This document shows, in pieces, positions 9,862 to 17,941 of a stretch of 34,806 bases of DNA. Every line of letters starts with the position of its first letter. Position 1 is the first letter of the stretch. The stretch is from an uncultured Campylobacter sp. (GTDB taxonomy: Bacteria > Campylobacterota > Campylobacteria > Campylobacterales > Campylobacteraceae): NCBI RefSeq assembly GCF_937997595.1, contig NZ_CALKTS010000058.1, positions 1 to 34,806 on the forward strand, written 5' to 3'. A model generated the notes under the pieces. It did no database searches. It saw only the letters and a program-made list of their open reading frames with translations, and had not been told where the DNA came from. The translations under genes and the position numbers were made by a program.

Positions 9862-9883
9862 AAAGAGCGGTGTATTGAATTAA
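9842..9883 (+). other. 13-codon mini-ORF behind a strong Shine-Dalgarno
   Basis: The end of the 9211-9861 gene contains AAAAGGAGTGAAAG directly before an ATG in another frame. That ATG encodes MQSKVNEKSGVLN and stops at 9883, 19 nt before the next gene's ATG. The ribosome-binding site is better than those of either neighbour. It may be a coupling peptide or the stump of a lost gene. Expression is not shown. Confidence 0.2.
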
Positions 9884-9902
9884 AAATTTGGAGTATTATC
9901 GT

Positions 9903-10517
9903 ATGGAATTTCAAAGTTATAAATCTGAAATGCCTCTTTTTATGATCAAAGATTATTGGACTAAAATCAGCACAGAATGCTATTTAATATTAGCTGTATT
10001 TTTAGTCATATTTCTATTTTTCTGCAGAGGAAGTGCTTGGGCATATCAATTTTTAGGAGCCATTACTTTTTTGGTGGGAATTTTATTTATTAATAAACAT
10101 AAATTTTTAAATTTCTATTCCGATAGAATAGAATATAATTCTTTATGCAAAAATTATAACGACGTATATTCGATACATAAAAGTGTAAAGACTTCTAATT
10201 TTGATAAAATCGCTATTTATAAATTTTCTGGACTAGTAATTGAAGACGCTTGCAAATACAATGCCAATATAACTAGATTTAAAAAATTTCTCTTGCTAAT
10301 TTTATCGTACGCTCTGCATCCGATAAATCTTCTTTGCTTCGGTGTACTTAAAATTTTAAGAAGAATAGATAGCATAAATTTAAATGTTCTAATTTTATTA
10401 GATAGTACTCATAGTAATTATTTTGCCATCCCATTAACTATGCTAAGTGACTATGAACGAGTAAATTTGAAAAAGTATTTAAAAGACAAACTAAATCTAA
10501 ATCTTGATAATATTTGA
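9903..10517 (+). CDS. AT-rich membrane protein, unknown
   Basis: Start ATG at 9903 is chosen because GGAG lies 9 nt upstream; an in-frame TTG at 9888 would add five residues. The product is 204 residues. Two adjacent hydrophobic segments (about residues 24-43 and 48-65) are followed by NFYSDRIEYNS and a soluble stretch. A third hydrophobic stretch follows (FLLLILSYALHPINLLCFGVL, about 133-153), then a short tail. Two helices followed by a beta-rich segment resembles membrane proteins with a bacterial PH-like domain, but the likeness is weak and I do not assign it. It shares the strongly AT-rich composition of the gene at 9211. Confidence 0.65.
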   Translation: MEFQSYKSEMPLFMIKDYWTKISTECYLILAVFLVIFLFFCRGSAWAYQFLGAITFLVGILFINKHKFLNFYSDRIEYNSLCKNYNDVYSIHKSVKTSNFDKIAIYKFSGLVIEDACKYNANITRFKKFLLLILSYALHPINLLCFGVLKILRRIDSINLNVLILLDSTHSNYFAIPLTMLSDYERVNLKKYLKDKLNLNLDNI

Positions 10518-10541
10518 GATCAGGGATAGATTTGTAGATAT

Positions 10542-10559
10542 AAATTTTATATAAAATTT
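10542..10559. repeat. Perfect 18-bp AT palindrome
   Basis: AAATTTTAT followed by ATAAAATTT, located just after the AT-rich gene pair. It could act as a weak terminator or be simple AT-rich sequence. Confidence 0.3.
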
Positions 10560-10625
10560 TCTAAATACCTTATTCCAGTATACTTTAATAAATTCCAGCT
10601 TAAGCAGATAAATTTTATCTTTTTA

Positions 10626-10639
10626 TTGACGGACCTCAA
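10626..10639 (+). promoter_or_regulatory. Crp/Fnr-family operator upstream of the nitric oxide reductase
   Basis: TTGA-CGGACC-TCAA matches the TTGA-N6-TCAA core bound by Fnr/NNR/Dnr-type regulators; written TTGAC-N4-CTCAA it resembles NNR/Dnr sites. Its centre (10632.5) is 41.5 nt upstream of a start point predicted from the -10 box at 10662, which is the class II activator position. The likely binder is a nitric-oxide- or oxygen-sensing Crp/Fnr protein (NssR-like in Campylobacter). This identity is inferred. Confidence 0.6.
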
Positions 10640-10661
10640 TGCTTATCGAAATTTAAATAGG

Positions 10662-10667
10662 TAAAAT
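10662..10667 (+). promoter_or_regulatory. -10 box of the nitric oxide reductase promoter
   Basis: TAAAAT, with transcription expected to start near 10674. No -35 hexamer is present; the Crp/Fnr-like operator sits in its place. Confidence 0.55.
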
Positions 10668-10697
10668 TCTCTCCTAATTTCAGTTAAAGGAGTGAAA

Positions 10698-12935
10698 ATG
10701 GCAGAGTATAAAAAGCTCTGGATGACGCTTGTAGCGGTACTCATCGTGGGCTTTAGTTTCTTGGGTTTTTACGGCGGCGAGGTGTATAGGCAGTCTCCGC
10801 CAGTGGTAAAATTTACCGATGCTAGTGGAGCTGAGCTAATCAGTACCGAGCGCATTTACCGCGGGCAGGAGGCCTGGCAGAGTATCGGCGGTATGCAGGT
10901 GGGCTCGATCTGGGGCCATGGAGCGTATCAGGCGCCTGATTGGAGCGCAGATTGGCTGCATAAGGAGCTGGTTGCGTTTATGGATATCAAGGCGCAGGAG
11001 CGTTTCGGCGTGAAATTTGACGCCTTAAATGACGAGCAAAAGGCGCAGATCAAGGCGCTTACCAAGGCCGAGTACCGCACCAATACCGTAAAAGACGGCG
11101 CCGTTAAGTTAAGCGACGATCGCTTAAAGGCTATGGCGGTTGTAAAAGACGAGTACATGGGCGTTTTCGGAAACGATCCGCGCTTTAAAAAGCTTCGCGA
11201 GGATTACGCGATGAAGGAAAACACGCTCGCAAACGAGCAACACCGCGCCGAGCTCGTGGATTTCATCTTTTGGACTGCGTGGGCGGTTTCTACGGATCGT
11301 CCGAGCGGAGAGGCGACCTATACCAATAACTGGCCGCACGAGCCGCTAATAGACAATGTCCCTACCACGGAAAACGTCGTTTGGACGATCGCAAGCCTCG
11401 TTATTTTGCTTACCGGCATCGGTCTTTTAGTGTGGTTTGGAAATTTCTACGGCAAAAAGGACGAGGATTTCGAGGCTCCTGCGAAGCTAAACGCCGATCC
11501 GATCGCCGCTTTAGCGCTTACGCCGTCGCAAAAGGCGCTCGGCAAGTACCTTTTCGTAGCGATTGCGTTGTTTGCATTTCAAGCCTTCATCGGCGGCTTT
11601 GTTGCGCACTATACGATCGAGGGTCAGTCCTTTTTCGGGCTTGATATTTCGCAATATATCCCTTACTCGCTAGCTCGCACCTGGCACGTGCAGGCGTCCA
11701 TTTTCTGGATCGCTACGGGCTTTTTGGCGGCGGGATTGTTTCTAGCTCCGATCATCAACGGCGGCAAGGATCCTAAATTTCAAAAGCTCGGCGTGGACGT
11801 GCTTTTCTACGCGCTTCTTTTCTTGGTCGTCGGCAGCTTCGCGGGCGAATACATGGCGATTGCGGGTAAGATGGATCCAAGCAGCAGTTTCTGGATCGGA
11901 CATCAAGGATACGAGTATTTAGACCTCGGTAGAATTTGGCAGCTGATACTGTTCGTGGGCCTTGTGATCTGGATGGTACTCGTGCTGCGTGGCTTTATTG
12001 CGGGCTTTAGAGCCGAGGGAGATAAGAATTTATTGGCGATCTTTACCGCTTCGGTTATCGCCGTGGGGCTTTTTTACGGCGCGGGTCTATTCTACGGACA
12101 GCGCTCGCCGATCCCTGTGATGGAGTACTGGCGCTGGTGGGTCGTGCACCTTTGGGTCGAGGGATTTTTCGAGGTTTTCGCGACGGCGTCTTTGGCGTTC
12201 GTGTTTGCGTCCTTGGGCTTAGTAAGCAAGAAATTTGCCACCTACACCTCGATTGCTAGCGCGTCGATTTTCCTAATTGGCGGAATTCCTGGCACCTTCC
12301 ATCACCTCTATTTTGCGGGCACCACTACGCCGATAATGGCTGTGGGTGCGAGCTTCTCGGCGCTTGAGGTCGTGCCTTTGGTGCTTTTGGGTTCGGAAGC
12401 GTTTCATTACTACAAGCTTCAATTCGCGCAGGATTGGGCCAAGCGTCTAAAATGGCCGCTTTACTGCTTCATCGCCGTGGCATTTTGGAATATGCTGGGC
12501 GCGGGCGTTTTCGGCTTTTTAATCAACCCGCCGCTTGCGCTATTTTACATCCAGGGCTTAAACACCACCGCGGTGCACGCACATACGGCGCTATTTGGCG
12601 TATACGGCTTTTTGGCGCTCGGCTTCGTGTGGCTCGTGGCACTGTATATCTACAGGCAAAAAAGCTTTGACGATACGCTGATGAAGATCGGCTTTTGGGC
12701 GCTTAACGCGGGTCTGCTTCTAATGGTGCTGATTTCGCTATTGCCAGTTGGAATTTTGCAGGCATTCGCGGCGATCGACGTGGGTATGTGGTACGCAAGA
12801 AGCGCGGAATTCTTGCAAAAAGACAGCCTCTATGGGCTCCGCTGGGCGCGCATCATCGGCGATACAATCTTTTTGGTTGGAAGCGTGTGCTTTTTGCTTC
12901 AAATCGTGCGAATGATATTCTCGCGCGCTAAATAG
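10698..12935 (+). CDS. norB: Quinol-dependent nitric oxide reductase (qNor)
   Basis: It reduces two NO to N2O in the inner membrane with electrons from quinol. It is a single-subunit enzyme of 745 residues, the usual qNor length. Start ATG at 10698 follows TTAAAGGAGTGAAA; a GTG two codons upstream is rejected. The N-terminal helix and a ~200-residue periplasmic domain (about 30-220, the cytochrome-c-like fold without haem c; no CxxCH is seen) precede the catalytic core. Core ligands are His330 (WH, haem b), His484 and Glu488 (HLWVE), His535-His536 (FHH) and His627/His629 (VHAHTA). The 51-residue spacing from His484 to His535 equals that between the Fe-B ligands of cNor. It is monocistronic, with its own promoter and terminator. 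Confidence 0.95.
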   Translation: MAEYKKLWMTLVAVLIVGFSFLGFYGGEVYRQSPPVVKFTDASGAELISTERIYRGQEAWQSIGGMQVGSIWGHGAYQAPDWSADWLHKELVAFMDIKAQERFGVKFDALNDEQKAQIKALTKAEYRTNTVKDGAVKLSDDRLKAMAVVKDEYMGVFGNDPRFKKLREDYAMKENTLANEQHRAELVDFIFWTAWAVSTDRPSGEATYTNNWPHEPLIDNVPTTENVVWTIASLVILLTGIGLLVWFGNFYGKKDEDFEAPAKLNADPIAALALTPSQKALGKYLFVAIALFAFQAFIGGFVAHYTIEGQSFFGLDISQYIPYSLARTWHVQASIFWIATGFLAAGLFLAPIINGGKDPKFQKLGVDVLFYALLFLVVGSFAGEYMAIAGKMDPSSSFWIGHQGYEYLDLGRIWQLILFVGLVIWMVLVLRGFIAGFRAEGDKNLLAIFTASVIAVGLFYGAGLFYGQRSPIPVMEYWRWWVVHLWVEGFFEVFATASLAFVFASLGLVSKKFATYTSIASASIFLIGGIPGTFHHLYFAGTTTPIMAVGASFSALEVVPLVLLGSEAFHYYKLQFAQDWAKRLKWPLYCFIAVAFWNMLGAGVFGFLINPPLALFYIQGLNTTAVHAHTALFGVYGFLALGFVWLVALYIYRQKSFDDTLMKIGFWALNAGLLLMVLISLLPVGILQAFAAIDVGMWYARSAEFLQKDSLYGLRWARIIGDTIFLVGSVCFLLQIVRMIFSRAK

Positions 12936-12963
12936 AGCTTTCGAGAGCTTTTATCGCTTGTTT

Positions 12964-12999
12964 GCCTCGCAGGAATTTTATATTCTTGCGAGGCTTTTT
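12964..12999 (+). terminator. Rho-independent terminator of norB
   Basis: GCCTCGCAGGAA and TTCTTGCGAGGC pair over 12 bp (one G-U) around a 7-nt loop, followed directly by TTTTT. It is the clearest intrinsic terminator in the window. Confidence 0.85.
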
Positions 13000-13170
13000 A
13001 AATTTAGCGCACTTCGCGCGAGCTTTTTTCCGCAAAGGGAAGCTGCGCGCGAGTCTTTGCCACAGACGATATCCGCGGCTAGTTTTAAATTTAGCCGCAA
13101 ATCACTCTAAATCTTTAAAATTTTAAAATTTCATCCCTTTAAATTTACCCGAGCCAAATTTTAAATTTGC

Positions 13171-13176
13171 TACAAT
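13171..13176 (+). promoter_or_regulatory. -10 box of the yqeY-like gene
   Basis: TACAAT in GCTACAATTACCGCC, 34 nt before the ATG at 13210. AT-rich upstream sequence includes AAAATTTTAAAATTT at 13117. Confidence 0.5.
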
Positions 13177-13209
13177 TACCGCCGAAATTTCAATCTAAAG
13201 GAGCGAAAA

Positions 13210-13653
13210 ATGGGTGTGCGAGAGCAAATTTTAGAAGACATTAAAACGGCGATGAAAAGCGGCGATCACTTCCGCAGAGACAGCCTGCGGATGCTTAACG
13301 CCGCGCTTAAGCAGGTCGAGGTGGACGAGCGCATCAGCCTTAGCGACGAGCGCGTCTTTAGTATACTTCAAAGCGAGATCAAGCGCCGAAACGACTCCGT
13401 GCAGCAGTATCGCGCGGGCGGTCGCGACGATTTGGCGCAAAAAGAGCAGGGCGAGATCGAGATCATCGCGTCTTATCTGCCCGCGCAGCTAGGCGATGCC
13501 GAGCTTGAAGCGCGCGTCGGCTCGCTAATCGCGCAGCTCGGCGCTAGCGGCGCAAAGGATATGGGGCGCGTGATGAAAGCCGCCAAAGAAGCGCTCGGCT
13601 CAAGCGTGGACGGTAAGCGCCTAAGCGATGCAGTCAAAGCGGCACTGAAGTAG
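13210..13653 (+). CDS. yqeY: YqeY/GatB-like domain protein
   Basis: The 147-residue soluble protein starts at an ATG behind AAAGGAGCGAAAA. Family features are ILEDIKTAMKSGD at the N-terminus, RRDSLRMLNAALKQVEVD, EIKRRNDSVQQYRAGGRDDLAQKE and the IIASYLPAQL segment. The C-terminal helical part (about 95-147) with DMGRVMKAAKEALGSSVDGK is the portion shared with the GatB tail, where it binds tRNA. The role of free-standing YqeY proteins is not well established; a tRNA-related function is inferred by homology. The length is normal. Confidence 0.9.
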   Translation: MGVREQILEDIKTAMKSGDHFRRDSLRMLNAALKQVEVDERISLSDERVFSILQSEIKRRNDSVQQYRAGGRDDLAQKEQGEIEIIASYLPAQLGDAELEARVGSLIAQLGASGAKDMGRVMKAAKEALGSSVDGKRLSDAVKAALK

Positions 13654-13786
13654 CCTACGTTTGGAGTTAAATTTAAGTCCGGCTGCGGCTAAATTGTATC
13701 GACGTAAAATTTCGCTGTTGAAATTTTTTGAGATAGAGCTTTGGCTGCGGAATTCATACGCTAATTTAAAATTTTAAAGGATCATC

Positions 13787-14416
13787 ATGAAAAAATTTAT
13801 CGCGGTTTTACTAGCTGTCCTGCTTGTGGGATGCCAGTGCAAACAAAACGTAGTGCCCGGAGCGAATGAAACGCCCGAAAAGATTACGGCATTTTTCATA
13901 AACGATGGCAAGGAATACATCGTAGGCGAGAAACTCAGCTATGTCCTAACGAACGGCTCGTCGCTTAAGAATATCTCGGAATTTTACGATGGCGGGTACG
14001 CCAAGGGGCTTAAGCGCGAGTTTGTGCAAATCGAAGTAACCGATGCTAAAAACGGCGAGGCGCGCGGCAGCTTCAGTGCATTTTTGAATTCCGCAGCTGG
14101 TGCAGATGTCGCCAAAATCAAAGCTCTAGCGAACCGCATCGAAATCGATGAGAAAAAAGGCGAGATCGAGGTTATTTTTAACTTTGATGCGCGAGTAGTG
14201 CAGATCAAAAATCTTAACGAAATAATGAAGCCAAGCGATAGGCTGCGCTCCCCGATAGCCGCAAACATCGAGGTTAGGCCTGAACGCTGCGAGGGCAACG
14301 CCCTGTTGGATACGCTAGGCATCATCGTGGCTATACCAGTGGTAATCGTGGGCGTAGTGCTATTTCTGCCCGTCGGGGCGATGGAGGCGCTTGCGATGCA
14401 GCATAGCCCGCGATAA
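13787..14416 (+). CDS. Lipoprotein of unknown function
   Basis: The 209-residue protein has a clear lipoprotein signal peptide, MKKFIAVLLAVLLVGC, with Cys16 as the lipidated residue in lipobox LVGC. The start follows AAAGGATCATC. The mature part is mixed polar with no family I recognise. A strongly hydrophobic segment near the C-terminus (about 176-200, LGIIVAIPVVIVGVVLFLPV) is unusual for a lipoprotein and may insert into a membrane. The next gene begins 52 nt downstream and may be co-transcribed. Confidence 0.8.
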   Translation: MKKFIAVLLAVLLVGCQCKQNVVPGANETPEKITAFFINDGKEYIVGEKLSYVLTNGSSLKNISEFYDGGYAKGLKREFVQIEVTDAKNGEARGSFSAFLNSAAGADVAKIKALANRIEIDEKKGEIEVIFNFDARVVQIKNLNEIMKPSDRLRSPIAANIEVRPERCEGNALLDTLGIIVAIPVVIVGVVLFLPVGAMEALAMQHSPR

Positions 14417-14468
14417 TAAAAGCCGTGGAATTGCGTATCTTGCAGCGAAACTTACAATGTAATGATCG

Positions 14469-15104
14469 ATGAAGCTCGGCGAAATTTGGTATAACTTAGA
14501 TCGCAAGTTCGATCTATTTATGATCGCATTTTATTTGGCGGCGATGTGGTACGGATTTCTTTTTAGCTTGAATCCGAAAAGCTTAGACGATCTGAAAATC
14601 GCAAATGGAATAATCATGGATGTCAGAAGCGATGATGGGCGCGAATATATGCAGATTTTTACGGATGAGCGCAAATTTATCAAAGTCTTTTTAAATGGCG
14701 ATACGGATAACTTAACCTCTTTTTATAAAAATAAAATTTTGCTCAATGCGGCAATTGTTGAAGCTAATTTTAAGCGCTCAGGAGCGGACGAGTGGCAAGG
14801 CGTAAATATCAAGCCTTCTATCTCGCTAATCGCATACGAATGGCTGGAAGGCAAGCGAGTTAAAGCTTGGTATCAAAGCCGTCCGTTTCCGTTTCAGGGT
14901 CGCGGCACGGCGTATCAGGTTTTATTTTTGGATTATAATGCGAGCGTCGACCCACCGCAGCGCGAGTATCTGATGAAATTCAGATATGACAAATACGCTA
15001 CGACGGATGATAAATTTACAGCTATGATATTTGGAGCTTTGACGCTCATTTTTCTTGCGATTATGGCGGGTAAATTTTATCAAGCATGGCGCCAACTGCA
15101 ATAA
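14469..15104 (+). CDS. Membrane-anchored protein of unknown function
   Basis: The protein has 211 residues with a hydrophobic segment near each end: about residues 17-34 (LFMIAFYLAAMWYGFLFSL region) and 182-200 (FTAMIFGALTLIFLAIMAG). The ~145 residues between are polar, beta-rich and probably periplasmic, a two-helix hairpin layout. No clear Shine-Dalgarno precedes the ATG. No family is recognised. It follows the lipoprotein gene closely, and a joint envelope role is possible. Transcription converges with the AsmA-like gene downstream. Confidence 0.75.
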   Translation: MKLGEIWYNLDRKFDLFMIAFYLAAMWYGFLFSLNPKSLDDLKIANGIIMDVRSDDGREYMQIFTDERKFIKVFLNGDTDNLTSFYKNKILLNAAIVEANFKRSGADEWQGVNIKPSISLIAYEWLEGKRVKAWYQSRPFPFQGRGTAYQVLFLDYNASVDPPQREYLMKFRYDKYATTDDKFTAMIFGALTLIFLAIMAGKFYQAWRQLQ

Positions 15105-15488
15105 ACATTGCGCTGCGAAATTTTAATTAGCATCGGATAACCTGAAAACACGGCACGCAGTATTGATACGAAGCATTTTAAAAGGCGCTAGGCTTGCGCT
15201 GCGTAATTTATCGCAGATAGCGGCGCGAGCAGGATAAATTTGCAGTGTTAAATTTGAAGCGCTATTAAAATACAGACCGAAACGAGATTTAAAATTTTGA
15301 TAAATAGCGTGCGCCGAGTTTTGAAATTTTGCGGCTCTAGCTGCGCCAGCTAGCGCTAAATTTTAAATTTAAACTGCGTGAAATTTTAAAATTTAAACTG
15401 CGCGAGATTTCAAAATTTCAAAATTTCAAATCTCGCGCTCGTTTAGCAGTATCCATAAAATTCCAAACGCCAAATGGGAGCGAATGGG
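15105..15488. other. Convergent intergenic region with hairpins and a short tandem repeat
   Basis: This 384-bp gap lies between two convergent genes. No ORF is supported. It holds a near-identical pair of 20-mers (15367-15386 and 15391-15410, two mismatches, period 24) and a strong hairpin at 15400-15438. AAATTTTAAAATTT occurs at 15381. Confidence 0.6.
15400..15438. terminator. Strong hairpin, probable bidirectional terminator
   Basis: GCGCGAGATTT pairs perfectly over 11 bp with AAATCTCGCGC around a 17-nt loop made of repeated CAAAATTT. It is flanked by TCGTTT on the plus side and by AGTTTAAATTTT when read on the minus strand. Its position between convergent genes fits termination in both directions. 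Confidence 0.5.
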
Positions 15489-15503
15489 CTAAAATAGCCC
15501 ATT
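15483..15503 (-). terminator. Hairpin overlapping the stop codon of the AsmA-like gene
   Basis: AATGGGCTA and TAGCCCATT form a perfect 9-bp stem with a 3-nt loop. The stem includes the last codons and the TAG stop of the minus-strand gene. There is no T-tract after it, so it may protect the mRNA end rather than terminate. Confidence 0.4.
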
Positions 15504-17735
15504 TATCAGCCCTTTAATCGCGTCTGATTGCTCCTTTTTCGCGTCGTTTTTGCTGCTATTATCATCCTTTTTCACGCCGAAAAGCTTGTCGATGCCCTTG
15601 CCGATCTGCTTGTCGAGTTTGCCCTTTAGATAGTCCGATTGGATATTGTATTTCGGCTCTTTAATCGTGCCGGTGATGTTTATTTCAAGATCGGTTTTTT
15701 CGATGTTTGCCTTAACCGGCACCGAAATCGCGCCCGTTTTACTATCCAGCGTGCCGTCCGTTACGTTTAGCTTGCTTTTTTGCGCGCTCATATCGGCGTT
15801 GAAATTAATTAAATTCTGCTTGATCGTGCCGTTTACTTTGGCGTCGTTATAGACCTCGCCGCCTAGATCGCGGCCTAAAATTTTGCCGATTTTATCGATC
15901 AATCCGCCGCTAGGAAGGCGGCCGTTGTTGATGATCGCGTCGAATTTGCCGCTGTGCGAGTTTGTATTATACGTAAGATTTGCATTGCCCGTGCCGTCGT
16001 AGACGTGATCGATATTTAGAAGCGTCGTAAGCTCTTTGACGATAAAATTTTGGATTTTACAATTTGCCTCATCGCCCGCGATCTGTCCGTTCAGCTCACC
16101 GCCCGCGACCTTGGAATTTATGGTCGCAAACAGACTCTTGCCGTCATGCGAAAGCTCGCCCGTCGCAGCAATCTTGCCGTTTAGTCTGCGATTTAAGAAA
16201 AATTCTAGTCGCTGCAGACTCGGGATCAGCAGCGCGTAGTTTGCCTTAAGCGCTTTGTTTTTAAGCTCATAAGTGCCGTTTAGGCTCTGAAGCTGCGCCA
16301 GATCGGAGTTTGCGCTAGCGCTAAAGGTCGCGACTGAGTTTTTGATATTTGTCTGCGCCTGCGCGTCCGCTTTTAGATCATTCGGGAAGTTCTTGCCCGT
16401 CGCGCCGTCTAAAAATTTCTTAAAAATCACACCGTTAGCAAGCGAAATTTGCGCCGTGCCGTTGATACCGTCCTTTAAGCTTAACTTCGCATCGCCGTTT
16501 ATCGTGCCGTTTCCGATCGCGCTGCCGTAAAACAGAGCCGAAAGCACGGCCAGATTTAGATTGCTCGCCTTAAGCTTTAGATCGCTTAAATTTCCGCTCG
16601 CATTCAGGTTGCCGCCCATCGCGTTTAGATTTAAGTTTAGATTTTTAAGCTCATTTTGCGCTAAAGCCGCGCTAAGCTCGCCGTTTGCTTTGCCTTGCAG
16701 CTTCACTCCCAGGACGTTTTGCAGCGCGGCTAGATCGTTTGCGTTTAGCTTTGCGGACAGCTCGCCGTTTTTGTTTTTCAGATCGTATTTAGCCTCCGCA
16801 TCCGCTTTAAGCGCGTCTTTAAATGCTGAAATTTGCGAGTTTGAAAGCTCAAGCGTAGAAAAATCGGTCTTTAAATTTCCGTTTGCTTTAACGTCGCCTG
16901 AAATTTTGCGCCCGATAAGGCTTTCGAGCTTCGCTAAATCGGGCAAATTCAGATTAAAATCAGAGTTTAAAATTTTGCTTTTCAGATTAAATTCCGATTT
17001 TTCGGCGCTGATCTTGCCCAGCGTCGAATCAATTTTGCTTGCTGCTCGCAGGACGTCATTTTGCGCCGTGATGTCCGAGTTTAGCGTGATCTGCACGCCC
17101 TTTGGGATGGAGATATTCATATCTTTAAACGCAGATTCGTTTAGGATCAAATTTGAACTCTTGATGCTTGCGTTGCCCTCTGCGCCGCCGCCGCTAGCCT
17201 TGATGTCCGAGAGCACATCGATATTTCCTTTGGCGTAGATTGGCAGAGAAGCCACGGCAAAAGCTTTTTCGACGTTTAGGCTCTTAGCGTCGATTTGCAG
17301 ATCAAGCGGTTTGAGGTCTTTTAAATTTGCTAAAAATTTTACGTTGCTATCAAAAATCCGCCCGCTGCCGTTGATGCCGAATTTGCCAAGATCGCCTAAA
17401 ATTTGCCCCTTAAGGCTTAGCCCTTCGTCCATTTTTATGCCGAGTTTGGCTAGATCGTGCGCATTTGCGTCGTAGTTAAGATCGAAAGAGCGCGCAAAAA
17501 GCGAGTATTTGCCCTTTACGTTTACGTTCGCAGCGTCATTTACGTTGGCGCTGATGTCCAGATCGCCGAAATTTAGATCGAATTTCTCAAGCTTCACGTC
17601 AAGGCCGCTTTTTTCTTTGATCAAATTTTCTACGTAAGGCTTGGTGAGATTGTTGCCAAAATCGCTGAAAAATAGGCAGCCTGCGCCTACGATAAGCAGG
17701 ATTAAAATTCCTGCGATTATGCCGAAAATTTTCAT
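15489..17735 (-). CDS. AsmA-like envelope protein
   Basis: The 748-residue protein has one N-terminal hydrophobic segment (residues 4-25, IFGIIAGILILLIVGAGCLF) followed by a very long, regular Asn/Lys/Ala/Leu-rich beta-strand pattern with recurrent GxLxGxxxA and LxLxxLNLNLNA units. This is the layout of AsmA/TamB-type bridge-like proteins, which span the periplasm and are implicated in lipid transport or outer-membrane assembly. YVENLIKEKSGLDVKLEKF near the N-terminus is typical of the AsmA entry region. The C-terminus is Lys/Asp-rich and likely disordered. A TATAAT -10 box lies upstream on the minus strand. Superfamily membership is likely; the exact homologue is not determined. Confidence 0.75.
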   Translation of the reverse strand: MKIFGIIAGILILLIVGAGCLFFSDFGNNLTKPYVENLIKEKSGLDVKLEKFDLNFGDLDISANVNDAANVNVKGKYSLFARSFDLNYDANAHDLAKLGIKMDEGLSLKGQILGDLGKFGINGSGRIFDSNVKFLANLKDLKPLDLQIDAKSLNVEKAFAVASLPIYAKGNIDVLSDIKASGGGAEGNASIKSSNLILNESAFKDMNISIPKGVQITLNSDITAQNDVLRAASKIDSTLGKISAEKSEFNLKSKILNSDFNLNLPDLAKLESLIGRKISGDVKANGNLKTDFSTLELSNSQISAFKDALKADAEAKYDLKNKNGELSAKLNANDLAALQNVLGVKLQGKANGELSAALAQNELKNLNLNLNAMGGNLNASGNLSDLKLKASNLNLAVLSALFYGSAIGNGTINGDAKLSLKDGINGTAQISLANGVIFKKFLDGATGKNFPNDLKADAQAQTNIKNSVATFSASANSDLAQLQSLNGTYELKNKALKANYALLIPSLQRLEFFLNRRLNGKIAATGELSHDGKSLFATINSKVAGGELNGQIAGDEANCKIQNFIVKELTTLLNIDHVYDGTGNANLTYNTNSHSGKFDAIINNGRLPSGGLIDKIGKILGRDLGGEVYNDAKVNGTIKQNLINFNADMSAQKSKLNVTDGTLDSKTGAISVPVKANIEKTDLEINITGTIKEPKYNIQSDYLKGKLDKQIGKGIDKLFGVKKDDNSSKNDAKKEQSDAIKGLINGLF

Positions 17736-17766
17736 TTCGTCCCCTTAAAATTTAAAATTTGAGGGT

Positions 17767-17772
17767 ATTATA
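17767..17772 (-). promoter_or_regulatory. -10 box of the AsmA-like gene
   Basis: On the minus strand this reads GGGCTATAATACC, 31 nt upstream of the ATG; AAGGGGA just before the start is the ribosome-binding site. It is divergent from the groESL promoter. Confidence 0.55.
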
Positions 17773-17850
17773 GCCCTTAAAATTTAACGTTTGAAATCTC
17801 AATACTTGAGTTTAAATCACTAAAGTTCTATAAAAATTTTTCATAAACTA

Positions 17851-17879
17851 TTGACAAGAATATAAATTTTGCATATAAT
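17851..17879 (+). promoter_or_regulatory. Consensus sigma-70 promoter of groESL
   Basis: TTGACA (17851-17856) and TATAAT (17874-17879) are both exact consensus hexamers with the ideal 17-nt spacer. The expected start point, near 17886, falls inside the CIRCE element, so bound HrcA would block initiation. A canonical -35 is exceptional among the promoters in this window. Confidence 0.9.
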
Positions 17880-17880
17880 C

Positions 17881-17907
17881 TTAGCACTCAAACACATTGA
17901 GTGCCAA
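17881..17907 (+). promoter_or_regulatory. CIRCE element (HrcA operator)
   Basis: TTAGCACTC, 9-nt spacer AAACACATT, GAGTGCCAA. The left arm is exact; the right arm differs from the consensus GAGTGCTAA by one base (C for T). HrcA represses groESL through this inverted repeat until heat shock. Confidence 0.95.
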
Positions 17908-17941
17908 TTTTAGAAAATCACAAATCAAAGAAAGGACTGAA

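Noticed and set aside
16561..17238. 225-codon open frame on the plus strand opposite the AsmA-like gene
   Set aside because: It is antisense to a long, compositionally coherent coding region, its product is Ser/Phe/Leu-rich as expected from a complement of Lys/Glu/Ala codons, and no ribosome-binding site or family motif is present.
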